Positions 43,679 to 53,693 of a stretch of DNA of 64,000 nt are shown here, in pieces. Under the pieces are notes generated by a model that saw only the letters and a list, made by a program, of their open reading frames with translations, searched no databases and was not told the origin of the DNA. The position numbers and the translations under genes were made by a program. The stretch spans positions 2,728,001-2,792,000 of the forward strand of contig NZ_CP146091.1 in NCBI RefSeq assembly GCF_037023145.1. Direction: 5' to 3'. Within the stretch, counting starts at the first letter, position 1. Each line of letters begins with the position of its first letter. This stretch comes from Ralstonia sp. RRA. GTDB taxonomy: Bacteria > Pseudomonadota > Gammaproteobacteria > Burkholderiales > Burkholderiaceae.

Positions 43679-44392
43679 ATGTCACAAGATCAGTCCGCCA
43701 GCACCCCCGCCTTCCAGCGCATCAAGGAAGACATCCTCACGCGCATCCGCAGCGGCGAATGGCAGGAGGGCGAAATGATTCCGGGGGAGACGACGCTCGC
43801 GCAGACCTTCGGCGTATCACGCATGACGGTCAACCGCGCGCTGCGCGAGCTGACTGCCGAGCAGATCCTCACGCGGGTGCAAGGGCTGGGGACATTCGTC
43901 GCGCAACAGAAGTACCAGGCGACGCTGGTGGCGATCCGCAACATCGCCGAAGAGATTGCCGCGCGCGGCCATCAGCACCGCGCCGAGCTGCACAAGCTCG
44001 AACGCGCACGCGCCAACGAGGCGCTTGCGGCGGCATTCGGGGTGTCAACGGGGCACCTGTTGTTCCACTCGCTGATCGTGCATTTCGAGAGCGACCTGCC
44101 GATCCAGGCGGAAGACCGCTGGGTGAATGCCGCGCTCGCCCCCGAGTACATGGAACAGGATTTCACGCAGACCACGCCGAATGCCTACCTGATGCGTGCC
44201 GCCCCGCTGCAGGGGGTGGACTACGGCATCGAGGCCCGCCTGCCCCCGCGCGAGATCGCCGAGATGCTGCACATGGATGTGCGCGAGCCGTGCCTGATGC
44301 TGCGTCGTAAGACCCTGTCGCAGGGTCAGGTCGCTTCAGTGGCGACCATGTGGCACCCGGGCGGGCGCTATCAGTTCACGGGCAGTTTCTAA
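43679..44392 (+). CDS. hutC: Histidine utilisation repressor HutC (GntR family)
   Basis: 237 residues. N-terminal winged helix (about 10-75; GETTLAQTFGVSRMTVNRAL and LTRVQGLGTFVAQ) and a UTRA ligand domain (about 95-235) that senses urocanate in relatives. An in-frame-looking upstream region lacks a start context; ATG 43679 was chosen. It points away from hutU, so one operator can serve both. Confidence 0.93.
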   Translation: MSQDQSASTPAFQRIKEDILTRIRSGEWQEGEMIPGETTLAQTFGVSRMTVNRALRELTAEQILTRVQGLGTFVAQQKYQATLVAIRNIAEEIAARGHQHRAELHKLERARANEALAAAFGVSTGHLLFHSLIVHFESDLPIQAEDRWVNAALAPEYMEQDFTQTTPNAYLMRAAPLQGVDYGIEARLPPREIAEMLHMDVREPCLMLRRKTLSQGQVASVATMWHPGGRYQFTGSF

Positions 44393-44402
44393 AACTCCGA
44401 GG

Positions 44403-45272
44403 CTAGCTGCGCCCCTTCCAGGGCACCACGCGCGCTTCGATGGCGCGCATGGCCAGGTCGAACGCCCACGCGATTGCGCCGATCAGCACGATGCCCATCA
44501 CCACGAGATCGGTGCGCAGAAAGCTCGATGCATTGAGCACCAACTGCCCGAGGCCGACCGTGGCGGCCACCATCTCTGCGGCCACCAGCGTGGTCCAGCC
44601 GAAGCCAATGGCGATGCGCAAGCCGGTCAAGATTTCCGGCAGTGCCGCCGGCAGGATCACGTGCCGCACCACCTGCGTGAAGCTCGCGCCCAGCGCATAG
44701 GCGGCGTTGATCTGCTCGCGCGTGGCGCTGCGAACGCCAGCGCGCGCGGCCATGGCAATCGGCGCAAAGCACGCCAGGTAGATGACGACGATCTTGGCGC
44801 GCTCATCAATGCCCAGCCAGATGACCACCAGCGGCAAATACGCCAGCGGCGGCAGCGGGCGATAGAACTCGATGGGCGGGTCCAGCAGCCCGCGAGCGGT
44901 GCGCGATACACCCATCGCCAGGCCGATCGGTACAGCGGTGACAGCCGCCAACGCAAATGCGCCAAACACACGCAATGCGCTCCAGCCCAGATGGGCGGCC
45001 AGTGGCTGACCGCCCTGGATATCGCCGCGCCATGCATCGAGAAAGGCGTGGCCGACTGCCTGTGGCGACGGCAGGAACAGCGGCGGGACCCAATGGAAGG
45101 TCGTTGCTGCCCACCACAGCAGCAGCAACGCGCCCACCGAAAGCAGGCTCAACCCCAGCGCACTGCCCTCGCCGGGCAAACGGTAGCCGCGCAGCTTGCG
45201 CGGCGGCTGAACGGAAGACGCCGCTGTTTCAACGGGAACACCCTTGAACACTGCTGTTTCGATCGCGCTCAT
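44403..45272 (-). CDS. tauC: ABC transporter permease, TauC/SsuC type
   Basis: 289 residues with six helices and the EAA loop ([24 protein letters not shown]). The permease branch belongs to nitrate/sulfonate/taurine systems. The start overlaps the tauB stop by four bases. There is no tauD nearby, so taurine use is inferred from the transporter only. Confidence 0.87.
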   Translation of the reverse strand: MSAIETAVFKGVPVETAASSVQPPRKLRGYRLPGEGSALGLSLLSVGALLLLWWAATTFHWVPPLFLPSPQAVGHAFLDAWRGDIQGGQPLAAHLGWSALRVFGAFALAAVTAVPIGLAMGVSRTARGLLDPPIEFYRPLPPLAYLPLVVIWLGIDERAKIVVIYLACFAPIAMAARAGVRSATREQINAAYALGASFTQVVRHVILPAALPEILTGLRIAIGFGWTTLVAAEMVAATVGLGQLVLNASSFLRTDLVVMGIVLIGAIAWAFDLAMRAIEARVVPWKGRS

Positions 45273-46060
45273 GCGGCCAACTCCTCGGGGGCACGGTGGA
45301 TCAGCGCCAGCACGCGCTCACGCCAGGCAATGAATTCCGGTGACGATTTCACGGCCCGTGCATCCGCGCCCGCCAGCGCCTGCCTCGAGAACGGCAGATC
45401 AAACGTCTGCACAATGCGCCCCGGCGACGGCGACATCACCACCAACCGCGTCGCCAGGAACAGCGCCTCTTCCACGTCGTGCGTGATGAAGAAGACCGTG
45501 GTGCCCGTGCGTTGCCAAACATCGAGTACGAGCGTCTGCATGGTCTCGCGCGTGAAGGCGTCGAGCGCGCCCATCGGCTCATCCATCAGCAGCACACGCG
45601 GCTCAGTTGCCAGCGCCCGCGCAATACCGACGCGCTGCTGCATGCCACCCGACAAGGCGTACACGGGCGATGCGGCATGCGCTTCCAGGCCAACCAATCG
45701 CAGCAGTTCGAGCGCACGTGCGTGCCGCGTCTTGCGATCGACACCGCGTAGCTTGAGACCAAGCGCCACGTTGTCGCGCACGTTCAACCACGGCATCAGC
45801 CCGTAACGCTGGAACACCACACCGCGCTCCGCGCCGGGGCCGTCGACTTCGCGTCCGTCGAGCAGGATCTGTCCCGACGTTGGCGCAACGAAGCCGGCCA
45901 GGCAATTCAGCAGCGTGGTCTTGCCGCAACCCGAGGCCCCGAGGGCAACAACGAACTCGCCAGCGTTGATCGACAAGTCCACGCCGCCCAAGGCTTGAGT
46001 GGTGCGACCGCGCGCATCGGTGTAGTCGACGCGCAGGCCGCGGACTTCAATGCGGCTCAT
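45269..46060 (-). CDS. tauB: ABC transporter ATP-binding protein, TauB type
   Basis: 263 residues with GASGCGKTT, the Q-loop [14 protein letters not shown] (taurine/sulfonate type), ALSGGMQQR and VLLMDEP. It is coupled by four-base overlaps to the binding protein and permease genes. Confidence 0.88.
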   Translation of the reverse strand: MSRIEVRGLRVDYTDARGRTTQALGGVDLSINAGEFVVALGASGCGKTTLLNCLAGFVAPTSGQILLDGREVDGPGAERGVVFQRYGLMPWLNVRDNVALGLKLRGVDRKTRHARALELLRLVGLEAHAASPVYALSGGMQQRVGIARALATEPRVLLMDEPMGALDAFTRETMQTLVLDVWQRTGTTVFFITHDVEEALFLATRLVVMSPSPGRIVQTFDLPFSRQALAGADARAVKSSPEFIAWRERVLALIHRAPEELAA

Positions 46061-47118
46061 CGCGATGCGGTTGCCACGGCCTTGGCGCCACTGGCCACAC
46101 GCTGCACGAAGCGCGAATCAATGGTCGCGCCGTAATCCGGCAGCACTGCCTGGATCGTGCCCTGCGTCTTCAGGAACTGCGCGGTCGCCAGCAGCGATTG
46201 CGCCGCACCCGACTGCGCACCACCGCCCAGCCAGCGCTTGGAAGCCTGCTCCGCCGCATCCGGGAACGCATACAGCGCCAGGCTTGCCGGCACATCGGCT
46301 GCCGTCGCACCCGAGGTCTTGGCCACCGCCGCCACCTGGGGCGACGTCACCGTCCACGCGGCCCTGTTGTCGCGATAGGCAGCATCGGCCTTGGCCAGCA
46401 CTTCCGTGAACTTGGCGAGGAAGTCCGCATGGTCACGCGCGAACTTGCGGTCGGCCACGAAGCCATCGAACGTTGACTTGCCCGTTGCGGCGGCGATCTT
46501 GCCGGAGGTGGTCAACACCGTCCCGTTCTTCTTCACCTTGGCGAGCACCGGGTCCCAGATGAACGCGGCATCCACGTCGCCCCGATCCCACGCGGCGGAC
46601 AGTTCCTGCGGGCGCAGGTTGACGACCTTCACGTCGCGCGGCTCCAGCCCCGCCTGCTGCAGCGCGACCAGCGCGTGGAAGTGCGAGGTCGACACATACG
46701 GCACGCCCAGCGTCTTGCCCTTCAAATCCGCCACGCGCGTCACGCCGCTGCCGTTGCGGGCAACCAGCGCTTCCGCATCATTGATGTTGTCGAGAATCCA
46801 GAACAGCGAGAGGTCCACGCCCTGCGACACACCCGCCGCAATCGGGCTCGACCCCGCCTCGCCAATCTGCACAGAGCCCGAGGCGATAGCGCGCACCACA
46901 TCGGCACCGCTGGCCAGTTGGCGGTAGGTCACCTTGTAGCCAGTGGCGCGTTCGACTTCGCCGGTGGCCTGGGCGTAGCGCCAGGGCAGCACCATGTCCT
47001 GATAGGCAATGACGACCTCGCGGTCAGCCGCACGTGCGGGAGTGGTGCCGAGCAAGGCGAGCGAAACGGCCGCAGACAATGCTGCAGCCAGCAAACGGGG
47101 GAGAGAAAGACCAGCCAT
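46057..47118 (-). CDS. tauA: ABC transporter substrate-binding protein, TauA type
   Basis: 353 residues. Sec signal peptide (about 1-31, ending ARA), then a periplasmic sulfonate/taurine binding fold: [20 protein letters not shown] and [20 protein letters not shown] are typical of TauA. GGAG lies seven bases before the ATG at 47118. First gene of the tau unit. Confidence 0.88.
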   Translation of the reverse strand: MAGLSLPRLLAAALSAAVSLALLGTTPARAADREVVIAYQDMVLPWRYAQATGEVERATGYKVTYRQLASGADVVRAIASGSVQIGEAGSSPIAAGVSQGVDLSLFWILDNINDAEALVARNGSGVTRVADLKGKTLGVPYVSTSHFHALVALQQAGLEPRDVKVVNLRPQELSAAWDRGDVDAAFIWDPVLAKVKKNGTVLTTSGKIAAATGKSTFDGFVADRKFARDHADFLAKFTEVLAKADAAYRDNRAAWTVTSPQVAAVAKTSGATAADVPASLALYAFPDAAEQASKRWLGGGAQSGAAQSLLATAQFLKTQGTIQAVLPDYGATIDSRFVQRVASGAKAVATASR

Positions 47119-47231
47119 GGAAGACTCCGGCAGAAGAAGAACGCGCACATGCGCCGGAGTCGATTGTGTGAGACGGCAGACCGCGCTGTCGTCGAAGAAA
47201 AATGGCTGAGCTTATGCAGCTCGGCCGCAGA

Positions 47232-48290
47232 TCAATATTGGCTGAGCGTGCTGGACAGTAGCTTGGCCGTGATGTCCACGATGGGAATTACGCGCTCGTA
47301 GGCCATGCGCATCGGCCCGATCACGCCCAGCGTGCCGACGATCTTGCCGTCCACCTCGTACGGCGCGGTGATGACGGCCATGTCTTCGTGTGGCACGAGG
47401 CTGCTCTCGCCTCCGATGAAGATCTGCACGCCCTCGGCGCGGCTCGATACATCCAGCAATTGCAGCAGGCCCGTCTTCTGTTCGAACACGGCAAACAGGC
47501 GCCGCAGCTTGTCCATGGACGACGATAGGTCTTCCACATCCAGCAGCTTGCGCTCGCCAGAGATGACCACCGGGTCTTCTTCCGATGCCGCGCTGCTGCC
47601 CGCCTCCACCGCCGCCTGCATCAGCGAGGTCATGTCGGCCTGCAACGCAGACAACTCGCCGCGCAGGCGCTCGCGCACGGCGTCGAAGGTCAGGCCGCCG
47701 TAGTGTGCGTTGATGTAGTTGGCCGCCTCCACCAGCTGCGACGGGGTGTACGGCGTATCGGTATGGATGATGCGGTTCTGCACGTCGCCCTCGGGCGTGA
47801 CGACGATCAGCAGGATGCGGTTCTCCGACAACCGCAGGAATTCGATCTGCCGGAACGCGTGCGAGCGGCGCGGCGTCATCACCACGCCCGCAAACTGCGA
47901 CAGGTTGGACAGCGTCTGCGCCGCCGCCGCAATCACCCGCTGCGACGATTCCGACCCATGCGACGCCAGTTGCGTGCGCACCTGCTCGGCAATCACGCCG
48001 GCCATCTGCTGCGCCATGCGGTCATGCGCGCCAAGCACGTCTAGTGGGCTGGCGGTCAGCATGGTGTCGACGAAGAGGCGGTAGCCGCGCGGCGTCGGGA
48101 TACGTCCGGCGGAGGTGTGCGGGCTGGCGATGAAGCCCATCTCCTCCAGGTCGGACATCACATTGCGAATGGTGGCCGGCGACAGATCGAGCCCCGAATA
48201 CTTCGACAAGGTGCGCGAGCCCACGGGCTGGCCCTCGGCGATGTACCGTTCGATCAGGGTCTTGAGGAGGATGGTGGCGCGCTTGTCCAT
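47232..48290 (-). CDS. hrcA: Heat-inducible transcription repressor HrcA
   Basis: 352 residues with the N-terminal winged helix ([20 protein letters not shown]) and the later [16 protein letters not shown] and [13 protein letters not shown] segments. It represses genes with CIRCE sites. I saw no CIRCE dyad near dnaK, grpE or hrcA in this window, so its main target is probably elsewhere (for example groESL). Confidence 0.94.
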   Translation of the reverse strand: MDKRATILLKTLIERYIAEGQPVGSRTLSKYSGLDLSPATIRNVMSDLEEMGFIASPHTSAGRIPTPRGYRLFVDTMLTASPLDVLGAHDRMAQQMAGVIAEQVRTQLASHGSESSQRVIAAAAQTLSNLSQFAGVVMTPRRSHAFRQIEFLRLSENRILLIVVTPEGDVQNRIIHTDTPYTPSQLVEAANYINAHYGGLTFDAVRERLRGELSALQADMTSLMQAAVEAGSSAASEEDPVVISGERKLLDVEDLSSSMDKLRRLFAVFEQKTGLLQLLDVSSRAEGVQIFIGGESSLVPHEDMAVITAPYEVDGKIVGTLGVIGPMRMAYERVIPIVDITAKLLSSTLSQY

Positions 48291-48331
48291 GATTCTTCAA
48301 TTTTACGCAAAATCGACTGCAACCAGCGGGT

Positions 48332-48360
48332 GACGTTGGCGTTTCTCGCCAAACAACGTC
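48332..48360. repeat. Imperfect inverted repeat between hrcA and nadK
   Basis: GACGTTGGCG (48332-48341) and CGCCAAACAACGTC (48347-48360) are complementary apart from four extra bases in the right arm. It lies in the divergent promoter region and may be an operator or a short hairpin. Confidence 0.35.
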
Positions 48361-48400
48361 AAACGTAGCGGGGGTCATATCGATATGGTGTAATGCGCGC

Positions 48401-49330
48401 ATGTCGATTCCCCCGTCCGCCGTGGCCTCGAAACCTCCCGCCGCCTCGCCTTTCAAGACCGTCGCACTGGTCGGCCGGTATTCGGCCGCCAACATTGCCG
48501 GCCCGCTCATGGAGCTGGCGTCGTGCATTGCCGCGCGCGGGCATGACATCGTGTTCGAGCGCGAAACCGCGCTCAATATCGGTGTGCAGGATTACCCTGC
48601 CCTGCCGCCCGAGGAAATGGCCCGCCAGGCCGATGTGGCCGTGGTGCTCGGCGGCGACGGCACGCTGCTCGGCATCGGCCGCCACCTGGCCGGCGCCAGC
48701 GTGCCGGTGATCGGCGTCAACCACGGGCGGCTCGGCTTCATGACCGACATCCCGTTCGACGATGTGCATACCGTGCTGCCCGACATGTTGTCCGGCCGCT
48801 ACGAAGCCGAAACCCGCACGCTGCTGCAGGCCCAGGTCGTGCGCGACGACGAGGTCATCTTCTCCGCCCTGGCCTTCAACGACGTGGTAGTCAACCGCTC
48901 GGGCACCTCAGGCATGGTCGAGCTGGCCGTGTCGGTCGACGGCTTCTTTATGTACAACCAGCGTTCGGATGGCTTGATCGTGTCTACGCCCACCGGGTCG
49001 ACGGCGTATGCGCTGTCCGCCGGTGGGCCGATCCTGCACCCGGCGCTCTCGGGCCTCGTGCTGGTGCCCATCGCACCGCATTCGCTGTCGAATCGGCCGA
49101 TCGTCATTCCGCAGGATGCGGAGGTGGTCATCCAGGTCACCAGCGGGCGCGACGCGAGCGTCAACTTTGACATGCAGTCGCTCACGTCGCTGCTGCCGGG
49201 CGACCGCATCGTGGTGCGCCGCTCGGAGCGCACCGTGCAACTGCTGCACCCGGTCGGCTACAACTACTACGCCACGCTGCGCAAGAAGCTGCACTGGCAC
49301 GAGTACCCCACCGAAGACAACCGGCTGTAA
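48401..49330 (+). CDS. nadK: NAD kinase
   Basis: Phosphorylates NAD to NADP. 309 residues with the [12 protein letters not shown] motif, [10 protein letters not shown] and [17 protein letters not shown], all diagnostic. It starts at ATG 48401, divergent from hrcA, and is followed by recN, the usual hrcA-nadK-recN set. Confidence 0.96.
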   Translation: MSIPPSAVASKPPAASPFKTVALVGRYSAANIAGPLMELASCIAARGHDIVFERETALNIGVQDYPALPPEEMARQADVAVVLGGDGTLLGIGRHLAGASVPVIGVNHGRLGFMTDIPFDDVHTVLPDMLSGRYEAETRTLLQAQVVRDDEVIFSALAFNDVVVNRSGTSGMVELAVSVDGFFMYNQRSDGLIVSTPTGSTAYALSAGGPILHPALSGLVLVPIAPHSLSNRPIVIPQDAEVVIQVTSGRDASVNFDMQSLTSLLPGDRIVVRRSERTVQLLHPVGYNYYATLRKKLHWHEYPTEDNRL

Positions 49331-49352
49331 CCCACACACCGTCCCACGCACC

Positions 49353-51059
49353 ATGCTGCGCAGCCTCACCATCCGCGATTTCGTCATCGTCCACGCGCTG
49401 GACCTCGACCTGGCCGACGGCTTTACCGTGTTCACGGGCGAAACCGGCGCGGGCAAGTCCATCCTGATCGACGCTCTGGCGCTCACGCTTGGCGAGCGTG
49501 CCGATGCCGCCGTCGTGCGCGAAGGCGCGCCGCGCGCCGACATCACGGCGGAGTTCGACGTGCATCCACACGTGGCCGCGTGGCTGGAAGCCCACGAACT
49601 GCACGATGACGAAGGCGTCATCCTGCTGCGCCGCACTGTCGATGCCGCCGGCCGCAGCAAGGCCTTCATCAACGGCGCGGCGGTCACGCTGGCGCAGTTG
49701 CGCGAAGTGGGCGAGCAGCTGGTCGACATTCACGGTCAGCACGCGCATCAACTGCTGCTCAAGACCGACGCCCAGCGCAGCCTGCTCGACGCTCATGCCG
49801 GCCTGGAAGGCGCCGTGCGTGTGGTCGGCGAGCACTATCGCACGTGGCAAGCCGTGGTGCGCCTGCGCGAAGCCGCCGAGCAGCAATCGCGCGAAGCCCA
49901 GCTCGAACGCGAGCGCATCGAGTGGCAGGTGAACGAACTGCAGAAGCTCGCCCCCCAACCCGGCGAGTGGGAAGAGGTGCAGACCGAGCACCACCGTCTG
50001 TCGCACGCCGCCAGCCTGATCGAAGGCACGCGCGCGGCGCTCGATGGCCTGTCCGAATCGGAGGGAGCCGTGCTCACGCAACTGGGCGCGACGCTCCACA
50101 CACTGCGTGAGCTCGCTGAGATCGACCCCGCACTGGCCGACGTGCTGGCCGCGCTGGAACCGGCCGAAGTGCAGATCCAGGAAGCCGTGCACTCGCTCGC
50201 TCGCTACGCCGATCGTGCCGAACTGGACCCCGACCGCCTCGCCGAAATCGACGCGCGCATGCAGGCGCTGCACACCATGGCGCGCAAGTACCGCGTCGCG
50301 CCGGAAACGCTGCCGGCCGAATTGGCCGAGCGCCAAGCGCAACTGGCCGCGCTGCAAGCCGCATCCGACCTCGACGCGCTGCAGGCGCAGGAAGCGCAAA
50401 CCCACGCCGCCTACATGGTGGTCGCCCAGGCGCTGTCGCGCGACCGCGCCAAGGCCGCCCGCGAGCTGGCCGAAGCCGTGACCGGCGCCATGCAAGGCCT
50501 GTCGATGGCCGGCGGGCGCTTCGACATCGCGCTGCATGCGCTGGAACACGGCGGGGCTGCGGGGCTGGAGCAAATCGAATTCCTCGTCGCCGGACATGCC
50601 GGTGTATCGCCACGCCCGTTGGCAAAAGTCGCTTCGGGCGGCGAACTGGCGCGGATCAGCCTGGCGATTTCCGTGATCGCCAGCGAAGCAAGCCCGACCC
50701 CCACGCTGATCTTCGACGAGGTCGATTCCGGCATTGGCGGCGCAGTGGCCGAAGTGGTCGGCCGACGCCTGCGCGAATTGGGCACGCGCCGCCAGGTGCT
50801 GTGCGTGACCCACCTGCCGCAGGTGGCTGCGCTGGCCAATCACCACATCCAGGTCGCCAAGCAGACGGTGGCCGGCAGCACGCGTTCCGACCTGGTGGTG
50901 CTGGACGCCACCAGCCGCGTGGACGAAATCGCCCGCATGCTGGGCGGTGCGTCGCTAACTGACACCACACGCCGCCACGCCGACGAAATGCTGACCGCCG
51001 GCCGTGCCCAACCGGCACCGGCGCCTGCCGCACGTAAATCGCGGCGCGTGGCGCAGTGA
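49353..51059 (+). CDS. recN: DNA repair protein RecN
   Basis: SMC-like protein of double-strand-break repair. 568 residues with Walker A GETGAGKS at 29-36 and LIFDEVDSGIGGAVAEVVG for Walker B, and a long coiled-coil middle (about 150-360). The ATG at 49353 gives the family N-terminus MLRSLTIRDFVIVHALDLDL. It follows nadK by 22 bases. Confidence 0.95.
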   Translation: MLRSLTIRDFVIVHALDLDLADGFTVFTGETGAGKSILIDALALTLGERADAAVVREGAPRADITAEFDVHPHVAAWLEAHELHDDEGVILLRRTVDAAGRSKAFINGAAVTLAQLREVGEQLVDIHGQHAHQLLLKTDAQRSLLDAHAGLEGAVRVVGEHYRTWQAVVRLREAAEQQSREAQLERERIEWQVNELQKLAPQPGEWEEVQTEHHRLSHAASLIEGTRAALDGLSESEGAVLTQLGATLHTLRELAEIDPALADVLAALEPAEVQIQEAVHSLARYADRAELDPDRLAEIDARMQALHTMARKYRVAPETLPAELAERQAQLAALQAASDLDALQAQEAQTHAAYMVVAQALSRDRAKAARELAEAVTGAMQGLSMAGGRFDIALHALEHGGAAGLEQIEFLVAGHAGVSPRPLAKVASGGELARISLAISVIASEASPTPTLIFDEVDSGIGGAVAEVVGRRLRELGTRRQVLCVTHLPQVAALANHHIQVAKQTVAGSTRSDLVVLDATSRVDEIARMLGGASLTDTTRRHADEMLTAGRAQPAPAPAARKSRRVAQ

Positions 51060-51152
51060 TCGCCTATACCGGAACCATTGCGGCCATCTCTGGCCAGACC
51101 GTTCCGGCGACGCACACTGCCTACACCATTGAACGCATTCAAGGAGAACTCC

Positions 51153-51599
51153 ATGGCCCAACCGGCTGCCCGCCCTCAATCCCTGCTGTCGTCCACCAAG
51201 CCTGCGCTGGTGGCAGCGCTTGGCCTGTGCCTGCTGACGGCGTGCAAGTCGGTCCCTGCCATTGATCCGGGCAAGCCGCCTGCCATGGACCCCGCTTCCG
51301 CCAACACCCAACCGCCAGCCTCGGTGTCGGCCGCGCACAACTTGGGCGACATCATTGTCGGCCTGAGCACGCCGACGACCTCTTCCACCACCGTACAGGG
51401 TGTGCTGGACACCGCCGGCGCCCGTGCAACGCCGCGCCTGGCCTTTGCGGTGGTGCGGCCGATGTCGGGCGGGTTCTGGGTTGTACGCGCCAGCTCGGGC
51501 GATGCGGCGGCCACGCTGGATGGCGCGGTCGCGGCTTTGCGCTCCGCGCCCGGCGTCGCGTCGGCCGACCCGGATCGTGTGGTGAAAATCCAGCGCTGA
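51153..51599 (+). CDS. Lipoprotein resembling a free-standing subtilisin propeptide (I9-like)
   Basis: 148 residues with AAGGAGA before the ATG. A lipoprotein signal ends in LTAC (Cys31); +2 is Lys, so outer-membrane sorting is likely. After a Pro/Ala linker come three blocks that line up with the propeptides of the three subtilases that follow: GDIIVGLS (cf. DLIIKWR, QLIVKE), RPMSGGFWVV (cf. RAMSGGAHVV) and ASADPDRVVK (cf. YVSPDRILRP). No protease domain follows. It may inhibit or help fold these or other subtilases in the periplasm. It is not a recognised named family to me. Confidence 0.7.
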   Translation: MAQPAARPQSLLSSTKPALVAALGLCLLTACKSVPAIDPGKPPAMDPASANTQPPASVSAAHNLGDIIVGLSTPTTSSTTVQGVLDTAGARATPRLAFAVVRPMSGGFWVVRASSGDAAATLDGAVAALRSAPGVASADPDRVVKIQR

Positions 51600-51881
51600 A
51601 CCGCTAAACGCGACGCGGTGCGATGCAGCGCCGCGCCAGACCTCCACAGTGTGAAAAACGGTTGGGCCCAATTCTGGGCCCATCGTGCCTTGTAGCGGGC
51701 GCATATCCTGCTGCCGCGCCAGCGCACAGGCGCGCTTTCCCCCACCCTTGGCAATCGGGTTTCTGCCATCCCAGGCGGGCAGGTCGCGTGCTACCTTTGG
51801 TTTTGTGTAACGTACTGTCAAGAATCGTATCCTGACGACGTTTCTCATGACGACAAGATAGATGCCTCGGAGCGCGCACTG
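51600..51881. other. Spacer before the first subtilase gene
   Basis: About 280 bases without a gene. It contains a GGGCCCA / TGGGCCC dyad with a four-base gap at 51664-51681, with no T-run, and presumably the promoter of the protease gene. I found no protease remnant in it. Confidence 0.45.
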
Positions 51882-53525
51882 ATGACACACACCTCCTTTC
51901 GGTTGAAGTCCTGGCTCCGTGCAGGCGCCAGCGTCGCCTGTATCGCCTGGTGGATGGGCAGCCCCCCTGCCGTAGCCGCCACGCCGCAACCGCAGTACAC
52001 AGGCGACCTGATCATCAAGTGGCGCGACGACACCAGCGGCACGCGCAAGACGCTATCGGCGGCAGAATCCAGCAACCGGCTGCTGTCTGTCGCGCAAACC
52101 GCGGGGAGCGCGCTGCAAGTCAAACGCACGTTGGGCACGCAAGCGCAGCTCATGCATACCAGCTTGACTGACGCCGCTAGTATTGAAGCTACCGCCGCCA
52201 AGATCGCGCAGGACGCGCGCGTGGCCTACGTGGTGCCGGATCGCATCCTGCGGCCCAATACCATCCCCAACGATCCGCTGTTTGCCACGCAGAACAACCT
52301 TGCCGCGCCGACGCTCGTGCCAGGCGGCATCAACGCGGCGGCGGCATGGAGCATCACGCAGGGCTCGAGCAGCATCGTGGTGGCGGTGGTCGACACCGGT
52401 TATACGGACCACCCCGATCTGGCCGGCAAGATCCTGCCCGGCTACAACTTCATCTCCGACCCGGCGCGCGCGGGCAATACCACCGGACGCGGCACTGACG
52501 CGCACGATCAGGGCGACGGCGTGACGGCCGCGGATGTTCCGAACATTTCCGGCTGCACCAGCAGCGACATCGCTAAGAGCACCTGGCACGGCACCGAGGT
52601 CAGCAGCGTGCTGGCAGCCAACACCAACAACGCGCTCGACATTGCCGGCGTGGGCTGGAACACCCGGATCGTGCCAGTGCGCGTGTCTGGCAAGTGCGGC
52701 GCACTGCTGTCCGATACGGTGGACGGCATGCTGTGGGCCGGTGGCATCGCCGTGTCGGGCGTGCCCACCAATGCCAACCCGGCGCGCGTGGTCAACGTCA
52801 GCCTGGGCAGCACGGGTGCGTGCTCGGCGGCCGAACAGGATGCAGTGAACCGGCTGGCGGCAATCGGCACCACCGTGGTGGCCGCCTCGGGCAATGAAGC
52901 TGCACAAAACGCCGACGCACCGGCCAATTGCACGGGCGCGATCGCCGTCACGGCGCACGTGGATAGTGGCGAAAACGCCAGCTATGCCAACGTCGGCCCG
53001 CAGGTTGCCCTGTCGGCGCCGGGCGGCGGTTGCGCCAATTCGCAAGCGACCAGCAGCGGCTGCACAGGCACCACGTCGGTCATCCAGGCCGATTCCAATG
53101 ATGGCGCGCAATCCCTTGGCAACTACGTCGTCAAATCCGTGGCGGGCACAAGCTTCTCCACCCCGGAAGTGGCCGGCACCATCGCGCTGATGTTGAGCGT
53201 GCAGCCACAGTTGTCGAATGCGCAAATTCTGGCCGGCCTGCGGCAGACGGCGCGCCCGCACCCAAGCGGCACATACTGCGCCGTCAATACCGGCGTGTGC
53301 GGTGCTGGCCTGCTGGATACGGCAGGTGCAGTGGGTTACGCCCAGCAGACGACGCCTGCCGGCATTGGCAACGGTACGGCAGGCTCGGGCGGCACTGGTG
53401 GCACGAGCGGGAGCAGTAGTGGCGGCGGCGGTGGTGGCGGCGGCGGTGCCGTCCCGCTGGCAGGGGCAGCGCTGATGCTGGCGTTAGGACTCGCCTGCCG
53501 GCGCAAGCGCTCTGCGCCGCAGTAA
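51882..53525 (+). CDS. Secreted subtilisin-like protease 1 with GlyGly-CTERM tail
   Basis: 547 residues. Signal peptide (about 1-31), I9-like propeptide (DLIIKWRDD near 45, VPDRILRP near 120), then the S8 peptidase with Asp171 in VVDTGY, His236 in TWHGTEVSS and Ser424 in GTSFSTPEVAG. Nine glycines (514-522) are followed by a hydrophobic stretch and RRKR, the GlyGly-CTERM layout recognised by rhombosortase. Likely exported through the type II system and surface-released or anchored; this is inference. No C-terminal Ig-like domain, unlike the other two proteases. Confidence 0.9.
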   Translation: MTHTSFRLKSWLRAGASVACIAWWMGSPPAVAATPQPQYTGDLIIKWRDDTSGTRKTLSAAESSNRLLSVAQTAGSALQVKRTLGTQAQLMHTSLTDAASIEATAAKIAQDARVAYVVPDRILRPNTIPNDPLFATQNNLAAPTLVPGGINAAAAWSITQGSSSIVVAVVDTGYTDHPDLAGKILPGYNFISDPARAGNTTGRGTDAHDQGDGVTAADVPNISGCTSSDIAKSTWHGTEVSSVLAANTNNALDIAGVGWNTRIVPVRVSGKCGALLSDTVDGMLWAGGIAVSGVPTNANPARVVNVSLGSTGACSAAEQDAVNRLAAIGTTVVAASGNEAAQNADAPANCTGAIAVTAHVDSGENASYANVGPQVALSAPGGGCANSQATSSGCTGTTSVIQADSNDGAQSLGNYVVKSVAGTSFSTPEVAGTIALMLSVQPQLSNAQILAGLRQTARPHPSGTYCAVNTGVCGAGLLDTAGAVGYAQQTTPAGIGNGTAGSGGTGGTSGSSSGGGGGGGGGAVPLAGAALMLALGLACRRKRSAPQ

Positions 53526-53547
53526 CAACGTCTTCAGATTGACCGAG

Positions 53548-53573
53548 ACCGCCTCCCATGTGGAGGCGGTTTT
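53548..53573 (+). terminator. Terminator after subtilase 1
   Basis: Arms ACCGCCTCC / GGAGGCGGT with TTTTCTTTT after it, 22 bases past the stop. Confidence 0.85.
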
Positions 53574-53693
53574 CTTTTGTGTCTTATCTGCATATCAGGA
53601 CTTTCACTTAAGTCCAGCTAGACCACCACACCTCCATTCTTTTTGACAATGCATCCATAAATTCATCGATTCTTTACAAAAAAGGCTGCTCAG

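Noticed and set aside
51664..51681. GGGCCCA / TGGGCCC dyad as a terminator
   Set aside because: Short stem and no T-run; left as an unexplained dyad.
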